Origin: Mucilaginibacter sp. OK098
GTDB lineage: Bacteria > Bacteroidota > Bacteroidia > Sphingobacteriales > Sphingobacteriaceae
Length of the DNA stretch: 64,000 nucleotides
Assembly (NCBI RefSeq): GCF_900142915.1
Contig: NZ_FRCM01000004.1
Location: forward strand, 422,626-486,625
Direction: 5' to 3'
Position numbers and translations under genes: made by a program. Below, one piece after another: positions 7,727 to 16,190 of the stretch (positions within the stretch are counted from its first letter, which is position 1; each line of letters starts with the position of its first letter). The notes beneath the pieces were generated by a model. It had not been told where the DNA came from. It saw only the letters and a list, made by a program, of their open reading frames with translations, and did no database searches.

Positions 7727-8098
7727 TTATTGCTTAGTAAAAGTATTTGTTGTTCCTGAAGTTAATTTTAATATCTTTTTTGTTGCATCTATCGTTCCCT
7801 GATAACCCTTTACAGTTTTATCATCGTCAAATATCAGGTCAAAAGTAAATGAGGTGTTATTAATTTTGCTATTGGTAACCGTTCCGCTTCTATTGTTAAT
7901 TGTTCCGGAGCCCCCGAGTTGCCCCCCCTGATCCTGAAACGTGAATGAATCACTATTATTTTGCCAAAAACCGATAAGGTCGCCTAAAAGAACAGCAACG
8001 CCCCCGCCGCCGCTATTAGAGTCTTTGCCGCAGTTTGTGGTGCAAAAAGCCACAATAACGATTAAAATAACATAGAATGATAAATTTAACTTTTTCAT
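7727..8098 (-). CDS. Small lipoprotein of unknown function
   Basis: A 123-residue protein with a signal sequence ending in a lipobox (FCTTNC, then GKDSNSGGGG). The Gly/Ser stretch after the cysteine is a typical spacer for a surface-tethered lipoprotein. The rest is rich in Thr, Ser, Asn and Gly with alternating hydrophobic residues, suggesting a small beta-sheet domain of the lipocalin-like kind (GFWQNNSDSFTF opening, GTIDATKKILKLTS end). It is the last gene of a three-gene minus-strand run with 9087-9914 and 8128-9090. Export is clear; function is unknown. Confidence 0.7.
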   Translation of the reverse strand: MKKLNLSFYVILIVIVAFCTTNCGKDSNSGGGGVAVLLGDLIGFWQNNSDSFTFQDQGGQLGGSGTINNRSGTVTNSKINNTSFTFDLIFDDDKTVKGYQGTIDATKKILKLTSGTTNTFTKQ

Positions 8099-8127
8099 GG
8101 TGATATGCTTTAGTTATTTGATGAATA

Positions 8128-9090
8128 TTAATTCTTTAACCGGTTCAAAAATTGTTTTACACGTTGTTCCATGGCATTAAGCTGATCGGTAATACCCGGA
8201 ACCTGCTCAGCTATTTGTGATTGAATTTGCCTTTTTAGCGTGTCTTTATCCTTCTCTGGTACCAGGTTTTGGAAATATTGATTGATTTGATTTTTAAGGT
8301 CATTTAATGGGACGATCTTATTTTTTCCGATACCATAGATCAGCGTATCAGCTATACCTTCAAATGCTTTGGGAAGTGATGGATCGTCCCAGTAATCGGT
8401 CATTTTTTTTGAGTAAGTAGGATAATTGACATATAATTTTTCAAATGCCTGGTTGAAACCGTTTTGGGTTTGCGCGTATTGGGTGAGCGCATTAACATTA
8501 ACGAAGGCATACACACCTATAAATTTAAAGGCGATCATTAAAGCTTGAGCCTGCAGGATATAATTCTGCAGGGTGCTGCTGATCTCGGGGTAAAACAAAT
8601 CAATGCCATCCTGCCTTTCCCGGGCTATTCTCAGGTCATCATTGGTATAACCCGATTTTTTAAGACTGGCGGCTATGGAATCAATTTTTATCTGTAATGT
8701 TTTTGTTTCGGATTGCCCTTTTTTAGCCGCATCTTTTAGTTGGGCCAATGATGCCAGGTAGCTCTTGATCTGGCTGTTTGACTGGAAGCCTTCCAGTACA
8801 ATCTGAGTCAGTAATAATGGGTCTTTAGGTACCAGCACCCTGCCGCCTGTTGGGTACGCGATGATATAATTTTTGTCGGATGGCTGAACGGTAAGCTGGC
8901 TGGCGCTGCTGCTTATGGCCGTTGTAAATACACCAGAATCGTCTGTTGTTGCCGGTTTTCCGTTGATAATTATCGTATAGTTTTTAACTACAGAGTTGTT
9001 GTTTAATAGCTGGCCCTTAAAAACAATGGTCTGTCCGTAGCCGCTAAACCCGTTCATACATAAGCTTATTATGCAGATGATCGCTTTCAT
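8128..9090 (-). CDS. Exported protein of unknown function with helical core
   Basis: A 320-residue protein with a signal peptide (cleavage near GYGQ). It begins with a short beta-rich section resembling a carboxypeptidase-like regulatory fold (KGQLLNNNSVVKNYTIIINGKPATTDDSGVFTT). This is followed by a mainly alpha-helical region with coiled-coil character (about 120-150 and 270-315). Its ATG overlaps the stop of the upstream gene by four bases, so the two are translationally coupled. The upstream product also ends in a similar regulatory-type domain, suggesting a shared envelope structure. I do not recognise the family. Confidence 0.7.
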   Translation of the reverse strand: MKAIICIISLCMNGFSGYGQTIVFKGQLLNNNSVVKNYTIIINGKPATTDDSGVFTTAISSSASQLTVQPSDKNYIIAYPTGGRVLVPKDPLLLTQIVLEGFQSNSQIKSYLASLAQLKDAAKKGQSETKTLQIKIDSIAASLKKSGYTNDDLRIARERQDGIDLFYPEISSTLQNYILQAQALMIAFKFIGVYAFVNVNALTQYAQTQNGFNQAFEKLYVNYPTYSKKMTDYWDDPSLPKAFEGIADTLIYGIGKNKIVPLNDLKNQINQYFQNLVPEKDKDTLKRQIQSQIAEQVPGITDQLNAMEQRVKQFLNRLKN

Positions 9091-9914
9091 AACTTATTCA
9101 ACTGAAGGGTAAGCGGTATTTTTGAAGAAAAGACCTGTGTGTTGTTATAACGCAGCTTTTTTTCCCTGTAAACCCTTACCGGAAGCTCTGTGCCATCCTT
9201 TATTGGTAATATAAAGCTGAAATTGCCCAACTGATCGGCATTGGTTTTATAAAGCCCGTTTGCCAGTACAATCAGTACATCCGGCACAGGCTGACCTTGC
9301 CCATCTACAACCAAACCGCTTATTTTTAAGGAATCAGCTTTTTTTTTAAGGTGCAGCTCAATAGGCGTACGCCCATCAACAGGAATAGTAACTTGCTGGC
9401 TTTGCCGGTAATAACCGGCCACGGCAGGAGTAATAGTAATGCTTTTGCCTAATAAATTTGCTGGCAACTCGTTAAAGGTTACAACACCATTTTCAATCCT
9501 TGCCGAGTCGGGTTTGTTGAACAACACCTTAAGCAATCCGCCACTTACCAGCTCATTTTTGCTTTCATCACCAAAAACAATGAATTTGATATCAAATGAG
9601 TCGGCTACGGGAGAAAGCTTTAAGCCAAAATAAATAATCAGGCAAAAAATCACTGCGGGCCCGCCAAGCGCTAAAGTGCCGTTATACAATTTGCCGCTAT
9701 ATTTGGCATGTGCTTTTAATGCGCCAAATAAAAAGCCCGATGCAATTAAGGCCACAAAAACCAATAAAAAAAAATAAATCTGGGGACTTAAATTCGCTGC
9801 TTTATTGCTAAAGATCATAAGTATTACCGCCGCGGCTACGAACAATACAAAGCCCAATCCGGTAATAATTACCCAACTTAAAGGTGAAACAGCTTTATTA
9901 CTTTGGATTGGCAT
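9087..9914 (-). CDS. Membrane protein with extracytoplasmic carboxypeptidase-regulatory-like domain
   Basis: A 275-residue protein with three hydrophobic helices in the first 105 residues (about 13-35, 45-65 and 82-102). A soluble part follows whose second half (KISGLVVDGQGQPVPDVLIVLANGLYKTNADQLGNFSF) is a typical carboxypeptidase-like regulatory (CarboxypepD_reg) domain, as found on TonB receptors and envelope proteins. It is the first gene of a coupled operon (ATGA overlap with the next gene). The catalytic or binding partner is unknown. The domain assignment is good; the role is open. Confidence 0.75.
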   Translation of the reverse strand: MPIQSNKAVSPLSWVIITGLGFVLFVAAAVILMIFSNKAANLSPQIYFFLLVFVALIASGFLFGALKAHAKYSGKLYNGTLALGGPAVIFCLIIYFGLKLSPVADSFDIKFIVFGDESKNELVSGGLLKVLFNKPDSARIENGVVTFNELPANLLGKSITITPAVAGYYRQSQQVTIPVDGRTPIELHLKKKADSLKISGLVVDGQGQPVPDVLIVLANGLYKTNADQLGNFSFILPIKDGTELPVRVYREKKLRYNNTQVFSSKIPLTLQLNKL

Positions 9915-10082
9915 AAGGATAGTAGGCTGTGTGTTATAAAGTTAGGTATAATTTTTCATTTAGATAATGTAATTTATCTGCTCTCTAATCATCTGTACCC
10001 AATTAGTTCTACCTTTTATCTTTACTGCTTTTATCAGATGCTACGAGGTTAAACATTTCTTTCAACCTTGACCGCCCCCTCT

Positions 10083-10314
10083 GGCGCGGGTACAATGTCA
10101 TTAAGTTAAGAGAACGTTGGCTATAAACTAACCACATGGCATCGTCCGATAGCCCACCTAAATCCTCCCCGGTAGGGAGGACTTAAAAAAATAAACACGA
10201 GTGAAGCTAAAAGTCTCTCCGCTAACTAGCGGAGGAGATTTAGAGGGGGCTAAAAGGCTTTTGGGGTGAATCATGTTTGTGTTTCCCTTAACTTAATGAC
10301 ATTGGGCGCGGGTA
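10083..10314. mobile_element. MITE 1, with 10-bp target duplication
   Basis: The element proper is 10093-10304 (212 bp). Ends are CAATGTCATTAAGTTAAG and its reverse complement CTTAACTTAATGACATTG. GGCGCGGGTA occurs directly outside both ends (10083-10092 and 10305-10314), a perfect 10-bp target duplication. The interior contains inverted copies of tcctccccggtagggagga and ctccgctaactagcggag and no coding potential. It has no transposase, so it must have been moved in trans. The 9-10 bp duplication would fit IS4-type transposases (inference). The remaining intergenic DNA (9915-10082, 10315-10413) shows no gene. Confidence 0.9.
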
Positions 10315-10413
10315 TGCAGCGCAGGCCAAAAGAGGTGGCGTACTCGTGACAAAACAGGCCAAAGTGGAGCTGCTGACAAATAGCCAGAGCAACTTGACGG
10401 CTGTTTTCATGGC

Positions 10414-11694
10414 TCAATTAATTTCGGTTAACATTTTTTTCGCACGGTTATAAGAAACCGGGTAAGCCACATTCGGGTCACTTGACGCGCTGGCATATAA
10501 AGCTTTCGCGGTAGCCGCATCGCCCTGTACAAGGCTGATGTAGGCTTCCAGCTCGGTGAGAAAGTTCTTCATCTTGATATCCGTTATCGGGCCGCCGGTA
10601 ATAGATTTAAAGATACGGTCAGCAGCATCCAGGCGTTTGTCTTTAAAATGAGTGATGGCGTATCCGGCCGGAAGGCTGAACCAGTAATCCCACATGTGAC
10701 CGCCATCGTGCTGGTTCCAGGCATCTTTTATCAATTGTATGCCTATTTCAATCATGACATTCCGGAGCGTGCTGTCTTTAGCTGCCGGATGAGCCGCCCT
10801 GGTAATATAACGGTCTATCAGGCTGTCTGGCCGGCCGCCTTTATAGTAAGCGCCCAGTATTTGCTCCTTTTTATAGTTCGGGTCTTTTTGTACCAGGGTT
10901 TCATAGGCATAAGAAACCGGGAAATGATCTGCCAGGTTATCCAGGCGGTAACCTTTTTTTAACTCCTTTTTAATATCAATGACATAAACGTCATCAAAAT
11001 TATGAAAGAAGTAAACGTAGATCAGTCCGCGTTTCATATCAAAAACATAGGAATATAAGGTGGTCAGGTCGCCTTCCTGGTGGGTTCGGTCCAGTATGGC
11101 CTTCATCGAGGCGAGGGATACGGTTGAGCTTTTAACCAGCATTTGTTTTGCAAGGTTGTACCGCCGGTCTGAAACACCCTTTTTCAAGTCGCTGATATTA
11201 AAGTTGGTGTTGATCTGGAAACTGCCTTGTTTGAGTACTTTATCACCGATATTGATTACCACCGAACTGCCGGTTGCATCGGCCAGCAGTGCCTGTGAGC
11301 CAAAGGCATAATCATGCGTTTTCATAAAGGCCAAAGCCTCTTTTACCGTTTTACACTTCGTCAGGATCTCAAAGAACAAATCGCCCTGGTAAGGATGGGC
11401 CGGATGGTATTTTGAAGGGTCAATACTGTATTGTGCCGTAAAATCAACGTATAGTCCGTATTCATTCATCATCGCCTGCGCCTGCCCGTCGGTCAGGCCA
11501 AAGCATACAGAGCCGTACCTTCCCTTTGCAGGGGGATTGAACCAGATCCTGGCATAGGGAGTAGAGCTGTAATCATCCTCATTGGCTGCCGCGAATACCT
11601 GTCCTTTACGGGTGCAGGAAACGATGGTACAGGCAAAAGTGGTCTCTGCTGTAAGCAGCAGGGCGAGTATAAAAAGTATTTTTAGTTTTTTCAT
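10414..11694 (-). CDS. Exported N-terminal-nucleophile (C45/choloylglycine-type) hydrolase
   Basis: A 426-residue protein taking the ATG at 11694, because the sequence from there is a clean signal peptide (MKKLKILFILALLLTAETTFA). Cleavage would leave Cys as residue 1 of the mature chain (CTIVSC). That free N-terminal Cys is the nucleophile of Ntn hydrolases of the penicillin V acylase/bile salt hydrolase/C45 type. The following ANEDD and MNEYGLYVDF blocks fit that fold, and the C-terminal 150 residues form a helical tail. Likely reaction: hydrolysis of a linear amide in the periplasm; the substrate is not evident. The 19-codon in-frame extension upstream is probably untranslated. Confidence 0.75.
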   Translation of the reverse strand: MKKLKILFILALLLTAETTFACTIVSCTRKGQVFAAANEDDYSSTPYARIWFNPPAKGRYGSVCFGLTDGQAQAMMNEYGLYVDFTAQYSIDPSKYHPAHPYQGDLFFEILTKCKTVKEALAFMKTHDYAFGSQALLADATGSSVVINIGDKVLKQGSFQINTNFNISDLKKGVSDRRYNLAKQMLVKSSTVSLASMKAILDRTHQEGDLTTLYSYVFDMKRGLIYVYFFHNFDDVYVIDIKKELKKGYRLDNLADHFPVSYAYETLVQKDPNYKKEQILGAYYKGGRPDSLIDRYITRAAHPAAKDSTLRNVMIEIGIQLIKDAWNQHDGGHMWDYWFSLPAGYAITHFKDKRLDAADRIFKSITGGPITDIKMKNFLTELEAYISLVQGDAATAKALYASASSDPNVAYPVSYNRAKKMLTEIN

Positions 11695-11950
11695 GTTTTT
11701 CGGCTCTTTATCAGAAAATTTACGGTAATCGGGCATGAATTTATAATTCAAAAGAGAAGTTAGTGTTTAACGGCTCATCTTGTTAAAGACGCTTAAAGCA
11801 CCAAAGTGTGACAGCAACGTACGTCTCCGGCCTGAATGAAACGATCCCCGCCCAGGGAAAAGAAAAAAGGCTTATCTATCAAGAGGAATACAATGGCTAT
11901 GCGCTGGAGAGACGTTTCCAGCAGAATTAGCGGGTAGGCCTGGATATTCC

Positions 11951-12028
11951 GTGAGTTTATCTCAGCTGGTTGAGGGTATCCCCTATTTATAATCAGGAGG
12001 GTTACTGGTTTAAATTTAGTAACTCCCA
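11951..12028 (+). pseudogene. Pseudo-tRNA related to tRNA-Val
   Basis: Nearly full-length match to the tRNA-Val gene: GTGAGTTTATCTCAGCTGGTT at the 5' end and GTAACTCCCA at the 3' end. The invariant T-loop TTCGAAC has become TTTAAAT, the acceptor stem has a mismatch, and the anticodon arm is disordered around TTTATAATC. It is followed after nine bases by repeat copy B, as the true tRNA is followed by its terminator. The 11695-11950 stretch upstream shows no intact gene. Confidence 0.75.
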
Positions 12029-12036
12029 CTTAAATA

Positions 12037-12128
12037 GAAAGTCTTCAGATTAATTTCTGAGGACTTTTGTTGAGTGTCGGTACTCAAAATCGTTTGCGGT
12101 TAAGCGAAAGATGTTTGACCGGGCGGGG
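12037..12128 (+). repeat. Dispersed hairpin repeat, copy B
   Basis: This copy has the order gtcttcagattaatttctgaggac, then GAGTGTcggtACTC, then gtttgcggttaagcgaaag and tgtttgaccgggcggg. It has replaced the 3' end of a Crp-like gene on the minus strand: that protein's homology ends at about 12130. Confidence 0.85.
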
Positions 12129-12129
12129 G

Positions 12130-12523
12130 ATCTATATAGAGTTTCCATTTCAGGATATTGTTCGCAAATTTTGTCAAAATCTGTTTTTGAAAATCCCCAA
12201 ACTTTGCAAAATTCCAGTGCCTGAATGGTAAATAAAGCCTTTGAGCCTGAAAAAAAACTATATAAATCAGAAATCCAATAATTTTCTTTGGCGAATTGGA
12301 TCACTTGCCGGTTGCCATTGTCAAGCATTTTATAAGAAAATAAAAGACCTTCCTCAATAAAGTATAATTTATTGTTGGGCTTCCCTTCTTCTATAAGTTT
12401 TTGTTTCCTGCCGATTATTTTGAGTTCAAAACAGTCGACGAACTTTTCAAAGTCAGCTTTAGAAATCGAAACCTTTGATTGCATATCCTGGTAAAGATAT
12501 TTCTTATCCATATTGCTTGTCAT
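12130..12523 (-). pseudogene. Crp/Fnr-type regulator truncated by repeat B
   Basis: From the ATG at 12523 (MTSNMDKKYLYQDM) the protein is a cyclic-nucleotide-binding-like beta-barrel: KLIEEGKPNNKLYFIEEGLLF, then QFAKENYWISDLYSF, then FSKTDFDKICEQYPEMETL. It then runs into translated repeat sequence and stops at 12050. The dimer helix and the DNA-binding helix-turn-helix are missing (about 130 residues kept, against about 190-200 in the intact relative at 14176). It therefore cannot act as a DNA-binding regulator. Repeat B at 12037-12128 sits exactly at the break. Confidence 0.75.
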
Positions 12524-12740
12524 ATTTAGGGTGTCGCCATGCGCTTGCCGCCAATGTTGAAGCATTGGCGCTGAAGGGGTAACCAGGGCTCGTCAGCTTT
12601 CGAAGCTTTGTGATCTTAAGCTATTGAAAAATACAAAGGGATTAGATTTCATGTTAAGGTCTTTTATATTAAAGGCTCCGACAGAAGTATGTTCGGAGTC
12701 TTTATTCGGATAAAATAATGTAAAGATATTAGTTACAGGA

Positions 12741-13208
12741 TCACAGCTTCATGGCATTATTAACCATCTGGCTATCAACAAATTGCTCAAAGATTGTAAT
12801 TTTCCAGTCTTTCAATTTCCAAAGGTGTGCTACCCTTGCCTCAAAATATTTACCTGTGGCTTTGTTGGTACCCGTGTAAGTGCCATAGGCAACAACCTTA
12901 TCGTCGCTCGCCACATAACCTTCCGGTGTGAATTTATAATCGATCCATTCACTGCCTAACCGGCTAAAAACGTTTTTTGTAACGTTTTCCAGGCCAATAT
13001 AAGTTCCTGCATAAGGAAAACCTTTTGCTTCGGTCCAGGAGATATTTTCTGCTACATATTTAGCCAGGTTTTTTCCGTTTTCTTCAGAAGTTTTACCTTC
13101 GTAAGTGCTCTTTACGATCTCTAAATTTGTCATTTTATTTTTATTTAAAGAACAACCTGGCAGCGCGATAAACATAGCCAGGCTGAACAGGGTTGATAAT
13201 TTTACCAT
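12741..13208 (-). CDS. Lipoprotein with SnoaL/NTF2-like fold
   Basis: A 155-residue protein with a lipoprotein signal (ALPGC) and then an NTF2-like domain of the SnoaL type. Features are LEIVKSTYEGK at the start, WTEAKGFPYAGTYIGLENV in the pocket region, and a beta-strand end HLWKLKDWKITIFEQFVDS. Such domains bind or isomerise small hydrophobic compounds, but many members have no known activity. Its start overlaps the end of the MBL-fold gene by seven bases, so the two are co-translated. Together with the Crp-type gene at 14176 this forms a small module. Confidence 0.8.
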   Translation of the reverse strand: MVKLSTLFSLAMFIALPGCSLNKNKMTNLEIVKSTYEGKTSEENGKNLAKYVAENISWTEAKGFPYAGTYIGLENVTKNVFSRLGSEWIDYKFTPEGYVASDDKVVAYGTYTGTNKATGKYFEARVAHLWKLKDWKITIFEQFVDSQMVNNAMKL

Positions 13209-14092
13209 TTCATTTCACCTGTGTTTACTTTTGCACCTATTTGCAAGGCGATGTCAAAAGTAAGCGCAGGATATTTTGCTTTTAAAGCGGCTATGAGGGC
13301 TTCCGAAGTTTTGTTGGTTTTCAAAGCCTCTTCGTAGAACTGGATATAGTTTTTTGTATGCTTCACTGCGTTTTCGTCAAATGGGCTTCCAGAATTAGCA
13401 TGGGCAGGAACCACAATAGCCGGATGTAACGCTTCAATTTTGTCTAAAACATTGATCCATTCTTTACGGGCCTCTGCTGTTTGTGCATCAGCCATCCAAA
13501 GATGAAAAGTGGTTCCAAATACATTAATACCACCGATCACTGCTTTGATGGAAGGTATCCAGACAAAAGTTTTAGCCGGAAATTCTTCTAAGCCGATGAT
13601 CTCCAATTTCTGACCTTCAAGGTCAATGCTATTTCCTTTTAGAACCTGCGGTAAAACAACGTTTGAAGTGACTTTATCACCCAATTGTCCGCCCCAAACC
13701 TCTAATTTCTTCTGAGCCGTGGCTTTAATGTGTTCCACTGTTGCCGGTGAAGCATAAGCCGTTACTTCCGGGAAATATTTTTTGAATACTTCCAGCCCGA
13801 AATAAAAATCAGGGTCGCCGTAAGAAACATAAATAGCGATTAATTTTTTACCTGAATTTTTGATTTCCCGGGCTACCTTTTCAGCGTCTGCCAGGGTAAA
13901 TTGTGCGTCGATCAGAACCGCATCGGTTTTTCCTGATACAATGACCGAAGCTACACCAAAACTATTTTCTGATGCGTTGTAAACCTGTAGTTTTAGATTG
14001 TTTGCTTCAATAGTTTTGAAACTTTGTGCCTGTACGTCCATTTTGAATAAGATTAAGATGATTAAAAATGCTGCTGAAATAGTTGGTTTCAT
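13202..14092 (-). CDS. Exported metallo-beta-lactamase-fold protein with altered metal motif
   Basis: The start is placed at the ATG at 14092, because the longer frame begins with TTG and the ATG gives a direct signal peptide (cleavage after VQAQ). The 296 residues follow the MBL fold: an opening beta-sheet with VIVSGKTDAVLIDAQF, then the segment where THxHxDH should be, and a late VVPAHANSG. At that place the sequence is VSYGDPDFYFG: three of the four expected ligands (His, His, His) are Tyr, Asp and Phe, and only the middle Asp remains. Either metal binding is unusual or the protein is no longer a hydrolase. It is coupled to the NTF2-like gene downstream. Confidence 0.75.
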   Translation of the reverse strand: MKPTISAAFLIILILFKMDVQAQSFKTIEANNLKLQVYNASENSFGVASVIVSGKTDAVLIDAQFTLADAEKVAREIKNSGKKLIAIYVSYGDPDFYFGLEVFKKYFPEVTAYASPATVEHIKATAQKKLEVWGGQLGDKVTSNVVLPQVLKGNSIDLEGQKLEIIGLEEFPAKTFVWIPSIKAVIGGINVFGTTFHLWMADAQTAEARKEWINVLDKIEALHPAIVVPAHANSGSPFDENAVKHTKNYIQFYEEALKTNKTSEALIAALKAKYPALTFDIALQIGAKVNTGEMKW

Positions 14093-14175
14093 TTTTGTTG
14101 TTTTTAATGACAATGCAAAGATGCGGTCATCAACTACCTGAAAAGGTTGAACAAGTTCAATAAATGAAGTTCAGC

Positions 14176-14763
14176 CTATCTTTTATGGGCGATCTTATTT
14201 CTTATTTTACTCAAAAATTCGTGACTGATGCCCAGGTAAGCTGCTATCTGAAGGTTAGAAAGGCGTCTGAAAAGCTGGGGGTATTTTTCTATAAACTCAG
14301 CATAGCGTTGATCGGCAGTTTTACCTAAATTATCTATCATTCTTCTTTGCAGGGCAACATGAGTCTTTTGGGTCATTACCCGGAATAACTTCTCTATTTT
14401 GGGTAAATTTGCATAAGCAAACTCCTTGTCTTTTTTTGAAATTAAAAGCACCTCACTATCTTCAATAGCTTCAATAAAAAGCTGCGACGGTCTTTCATTA
14501 GTAAAGCTGTCAATATCCGTGATCCACCAGTTTTCAATGGCAAAATAAAGTATTTGTTCTGCTGCGTTTTTGTCAATATGATAAACCCGGAACATTCCCT
14601 TGGTAACAAAGCCTTCAAACCTGCAAACTTCGCCCGCTTTTAGAAGCATTTGTTTTTTACTGACGTTTTTCAATTCAAACAATGTCGTAAAGCCGGAAAG
14701 CTCCGCCTCAGTAAGATGGACATGTTGTTCAATATTTTCACGTAGCAATTGGTGCATAGACAT
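14176..14763 (-). CDS. Crp/Fnr family transcriptional regulator
   Basis: A 195-residue protein from the ATG at 14763 (the frame extends six codons to a TTG). The N-terminal cyclic-nucleotide-binding barrel includes LLKAGEVCRFEGFVTKGMFRVY and ENWWITDIDSF. A dimer helix follows, and a winged helix-turn-helix at the end (LSNLQIAAYLGISHEFLSKIRNKI). It lacks the cysteine cluster of Fnr and the conserved cAMP-binding Arg/Ser set of Crp, as usual for the many small Bacteroidota members that respond to unknown signals. It lies directly upstream of the MBL/NTF2 pair on the same strand and probably regulates it. Confidence 0.85.
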   Translation of the reverse strand: MSMHQLLRENIEQHVHLTEAELSGFTTLFELKNVSKKQMLLKAGEVCRFEGFVTKGMFRVYHIDKNAAEQILYFAIENWWITDIDSFTNERPSQLFIEAIEDSEVLLISKKDKEFAYANLPKIEKLFRVMTQKTHVALQRRMIDNLGKTADQRYAEFIEKYPQLFRRLSNLQIAAYLGISHEFLSKIRNKIAHKR

Positions 14764-14978
14764 AGTAAATGATTCGGTCAACCTGGAAGATCCAGGTATA
14801 TATAAATGTTGTGTTGGGCAATAATCCAGTTTGTTCCGGCAAGTTAATGATTTGTACTGAATGAGCAGTCCATCAATTGCTTACATAAAGGTAACTGCTT
14901 TCTTTTGGGTAACCGCTTACTTTTGGATGGCGGAAAACCCTAATCTTGATCTGTAATTAATCCTCTAAAATATATCAA

Positions 14979-15359
14979 ATGAATAGTAAACAAATAAAAA
15001 TCACCTATTGGGTTTCTACAGTCTTCGTTGCCTTCGTCGGATTTTCAGGTATCCTGAACATACTTCAGATAGCGTCCCTGGTAAAAGTAAACCACAACCT
15101 CGGTTTACCACAGTATTTAATGCCATTTCTGGGCACGGTAAAAATACTGGGAGCCATTACAATTTTATTACAACCCGTAAAAAGATTCCACGAAGCAGCT
15201 TACGCGGGCTTTATTTTTTACTTCACCGGCGCCACTTATGTGTTAATTGCCAATGGAAATGGAATAGATAAGTATGGTACAACGTTCTTTATTATACTGA
15301 CTGTGGTTATTTCTTATTTGAGTTCCTTGAAGTTACGTCAAAATCAACCTCTGTCTTGA
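14979..15359 (+). CDS. DoxX-like small membrane protein
   Basis: A 126-residue protein with four hydrophobic helices (about 7-27, 44-62, 72-90 and 98-115). It shows the pattern of the DoxX-like family (GFSGILNI early, GTVKILGAITIL in helix 2, YAGFIFYFTGATYVLIANG in helix 3). Members of this family are membrane proteins with poorly defined roles linked to redox stress. It is transcribed divergently from the Crp-type gene at 14763, whose signal it may share. Topology is well supported; function is inferred only from family. Confidence 0.75.
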   Translation: MNSKQIKITYWVSTVFVAFVGFSGILNILQIASLVKVNHNLGLPQYLMPFLGTVKILGAITILLQPVKRFHEAAYAGFIFYFTGATYVLIANGNGIDKYGTTFFIILTVVISYLSSLKLRQNQPLS

Positions 15360-15439
15360 CATTCCGGGACAACTGACCAACTCATTCCGAAATATCAAAT
15401 CAATTGTTCTGAAACCCTAACTACCGCAAACGTTTTTCC

Positions 15440-15611
15440 GCTACCGCAAGGCTCTTGCCTTGTGGTTAGCTGAAAGGCAGCCTGTTTTACTATTGAAGCG
15501 GGCCGCTTTGTTATTGCAAAATTTGTACGTTTAAGAGTATTCGTGATTGGATAGTTTGCTACTGGTAGCTTTGTCATCTACAAGCTGGCCGCAAGGCTGG
15601 AGCCTTGCGGC
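15440..15611. repeat. REP-like hairpins in an intergenic region
   Basis: Two GC-rich palindromes lie in otherwise gene-free DNA between 15360 and 15640: CAAGGCtcttGCCTTG (15447-15462) and GCCGCAAGGCT/AGCCTTGCGGC (15588-15598 with 15601-15611). Both contain the word CCGCAAGGC. A related hairpin with GCCGCAAGC lies at 25452. They resemble bacterial REP sequences; no tyrosine transposase is seen here. Confidence 0.6.
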
Positions 15612-15640
15612 AGTAAAATGTAAAACGATTGCAGTAGCAG

Positions 15641-15730
15641 TGCCTTCAGATTAATTTCTGAGGGCTTTTGTGTTGAGTGCGGACACTCAAAATCGTTCCC
15701 GGTTAAGCGAAAGGCTCTTGACCGGGAGGA
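15641..15730 (+). repeat. Dispersed hairpin repeat, copy C
   Basis: This copy reads gccttcagattaatttctgagggc, GAGTGCggACACTC, gttcccggttaagcgaaag, gctcttgaccggg. It ends six bases before the stop of the cold-shock protein on the minus strand and could serve as its terminator. Confidence 0.85.
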
Positions 15731-15735
15731 AGGAT

Positions 15736-16185
15736 TTATTTTATTTTCACGTTGATTGCGGACAGGCCCTTTTGCCCTTGCTCGGTTTCAAATGTAACCA
15801 TGTTATTTTCCTTTAATGGTGCTGTAAGGGCGTTTATATGCACGAAAATACTTTCCTCAGTTTGTAGGTCACGGATAAAGCCATAGCCCTTTGCTTCATT
15901 AAAAAAACTAACTACACCGTTCCGTACAGTGTCATGTGGCAGGTCTTGCCGTTTAGCGATACCGATTTGAATATCTTCTGAATTGACCTTTATTTTCCTG
16001 GAAGGGTCGGGCGGCGTGGACGTGATATTTCCATACTCATCAATATAAGCCATCATATCTTCCAGGCTCTTACCAGTACCGGCATTTGCCTTCCTGTCTT
16101 CAGCCCTTTCTTTTTTGTCTTTGGCCTTCTTAAGGCGGGCCTTCTCTTTTTCCTTTTTACCGAATGTTTCTGTAGATCTTCCCAA
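15736..16185 (-). CDS. Cold-shock-domain protein with charged N-terminal extension
   Basis: A 149-residue protein. Residues 1-45 are extremely basic and acidic (KKEKEKARLKKAKDKKERAEDRK). The C-terminal 65 residues are a cold-shock domain with both RNA-binding motifs (GYGFIRD and SIFVHI). The first codon is TTG: the start MGRSTETFGKK matches the usual opening of this protein type, and no ATG occurs for more than 40 codons. It follows the short Csp gene with only five bases between them, so both probably come from one mRNA. Likely an RNA chaperone acting during translation at low temperature or stress. Confidence 0.85.
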   Translation of the reverse strand: MGRSTETFGKKEKEKARLKKAKDKKERAEDRKANAGTGKSLEDMMAYIDEYGNITSTPPDPSRKIKVNSEDIQIGIAKRQDLPHDTVRNGVVSFFNEAKGYGFIRDLQTEESIFVHINALTAPLKENNMVTFETEQGQKGLSAINVKIK

Positions 16186-16190
16186 TGCGC

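Noticed and set aside
11793..12029. Minus-strand frame over the pseudo-tRNA
   Set aside because: It crosses tRNA-derived sequence and has no protein-like composition.
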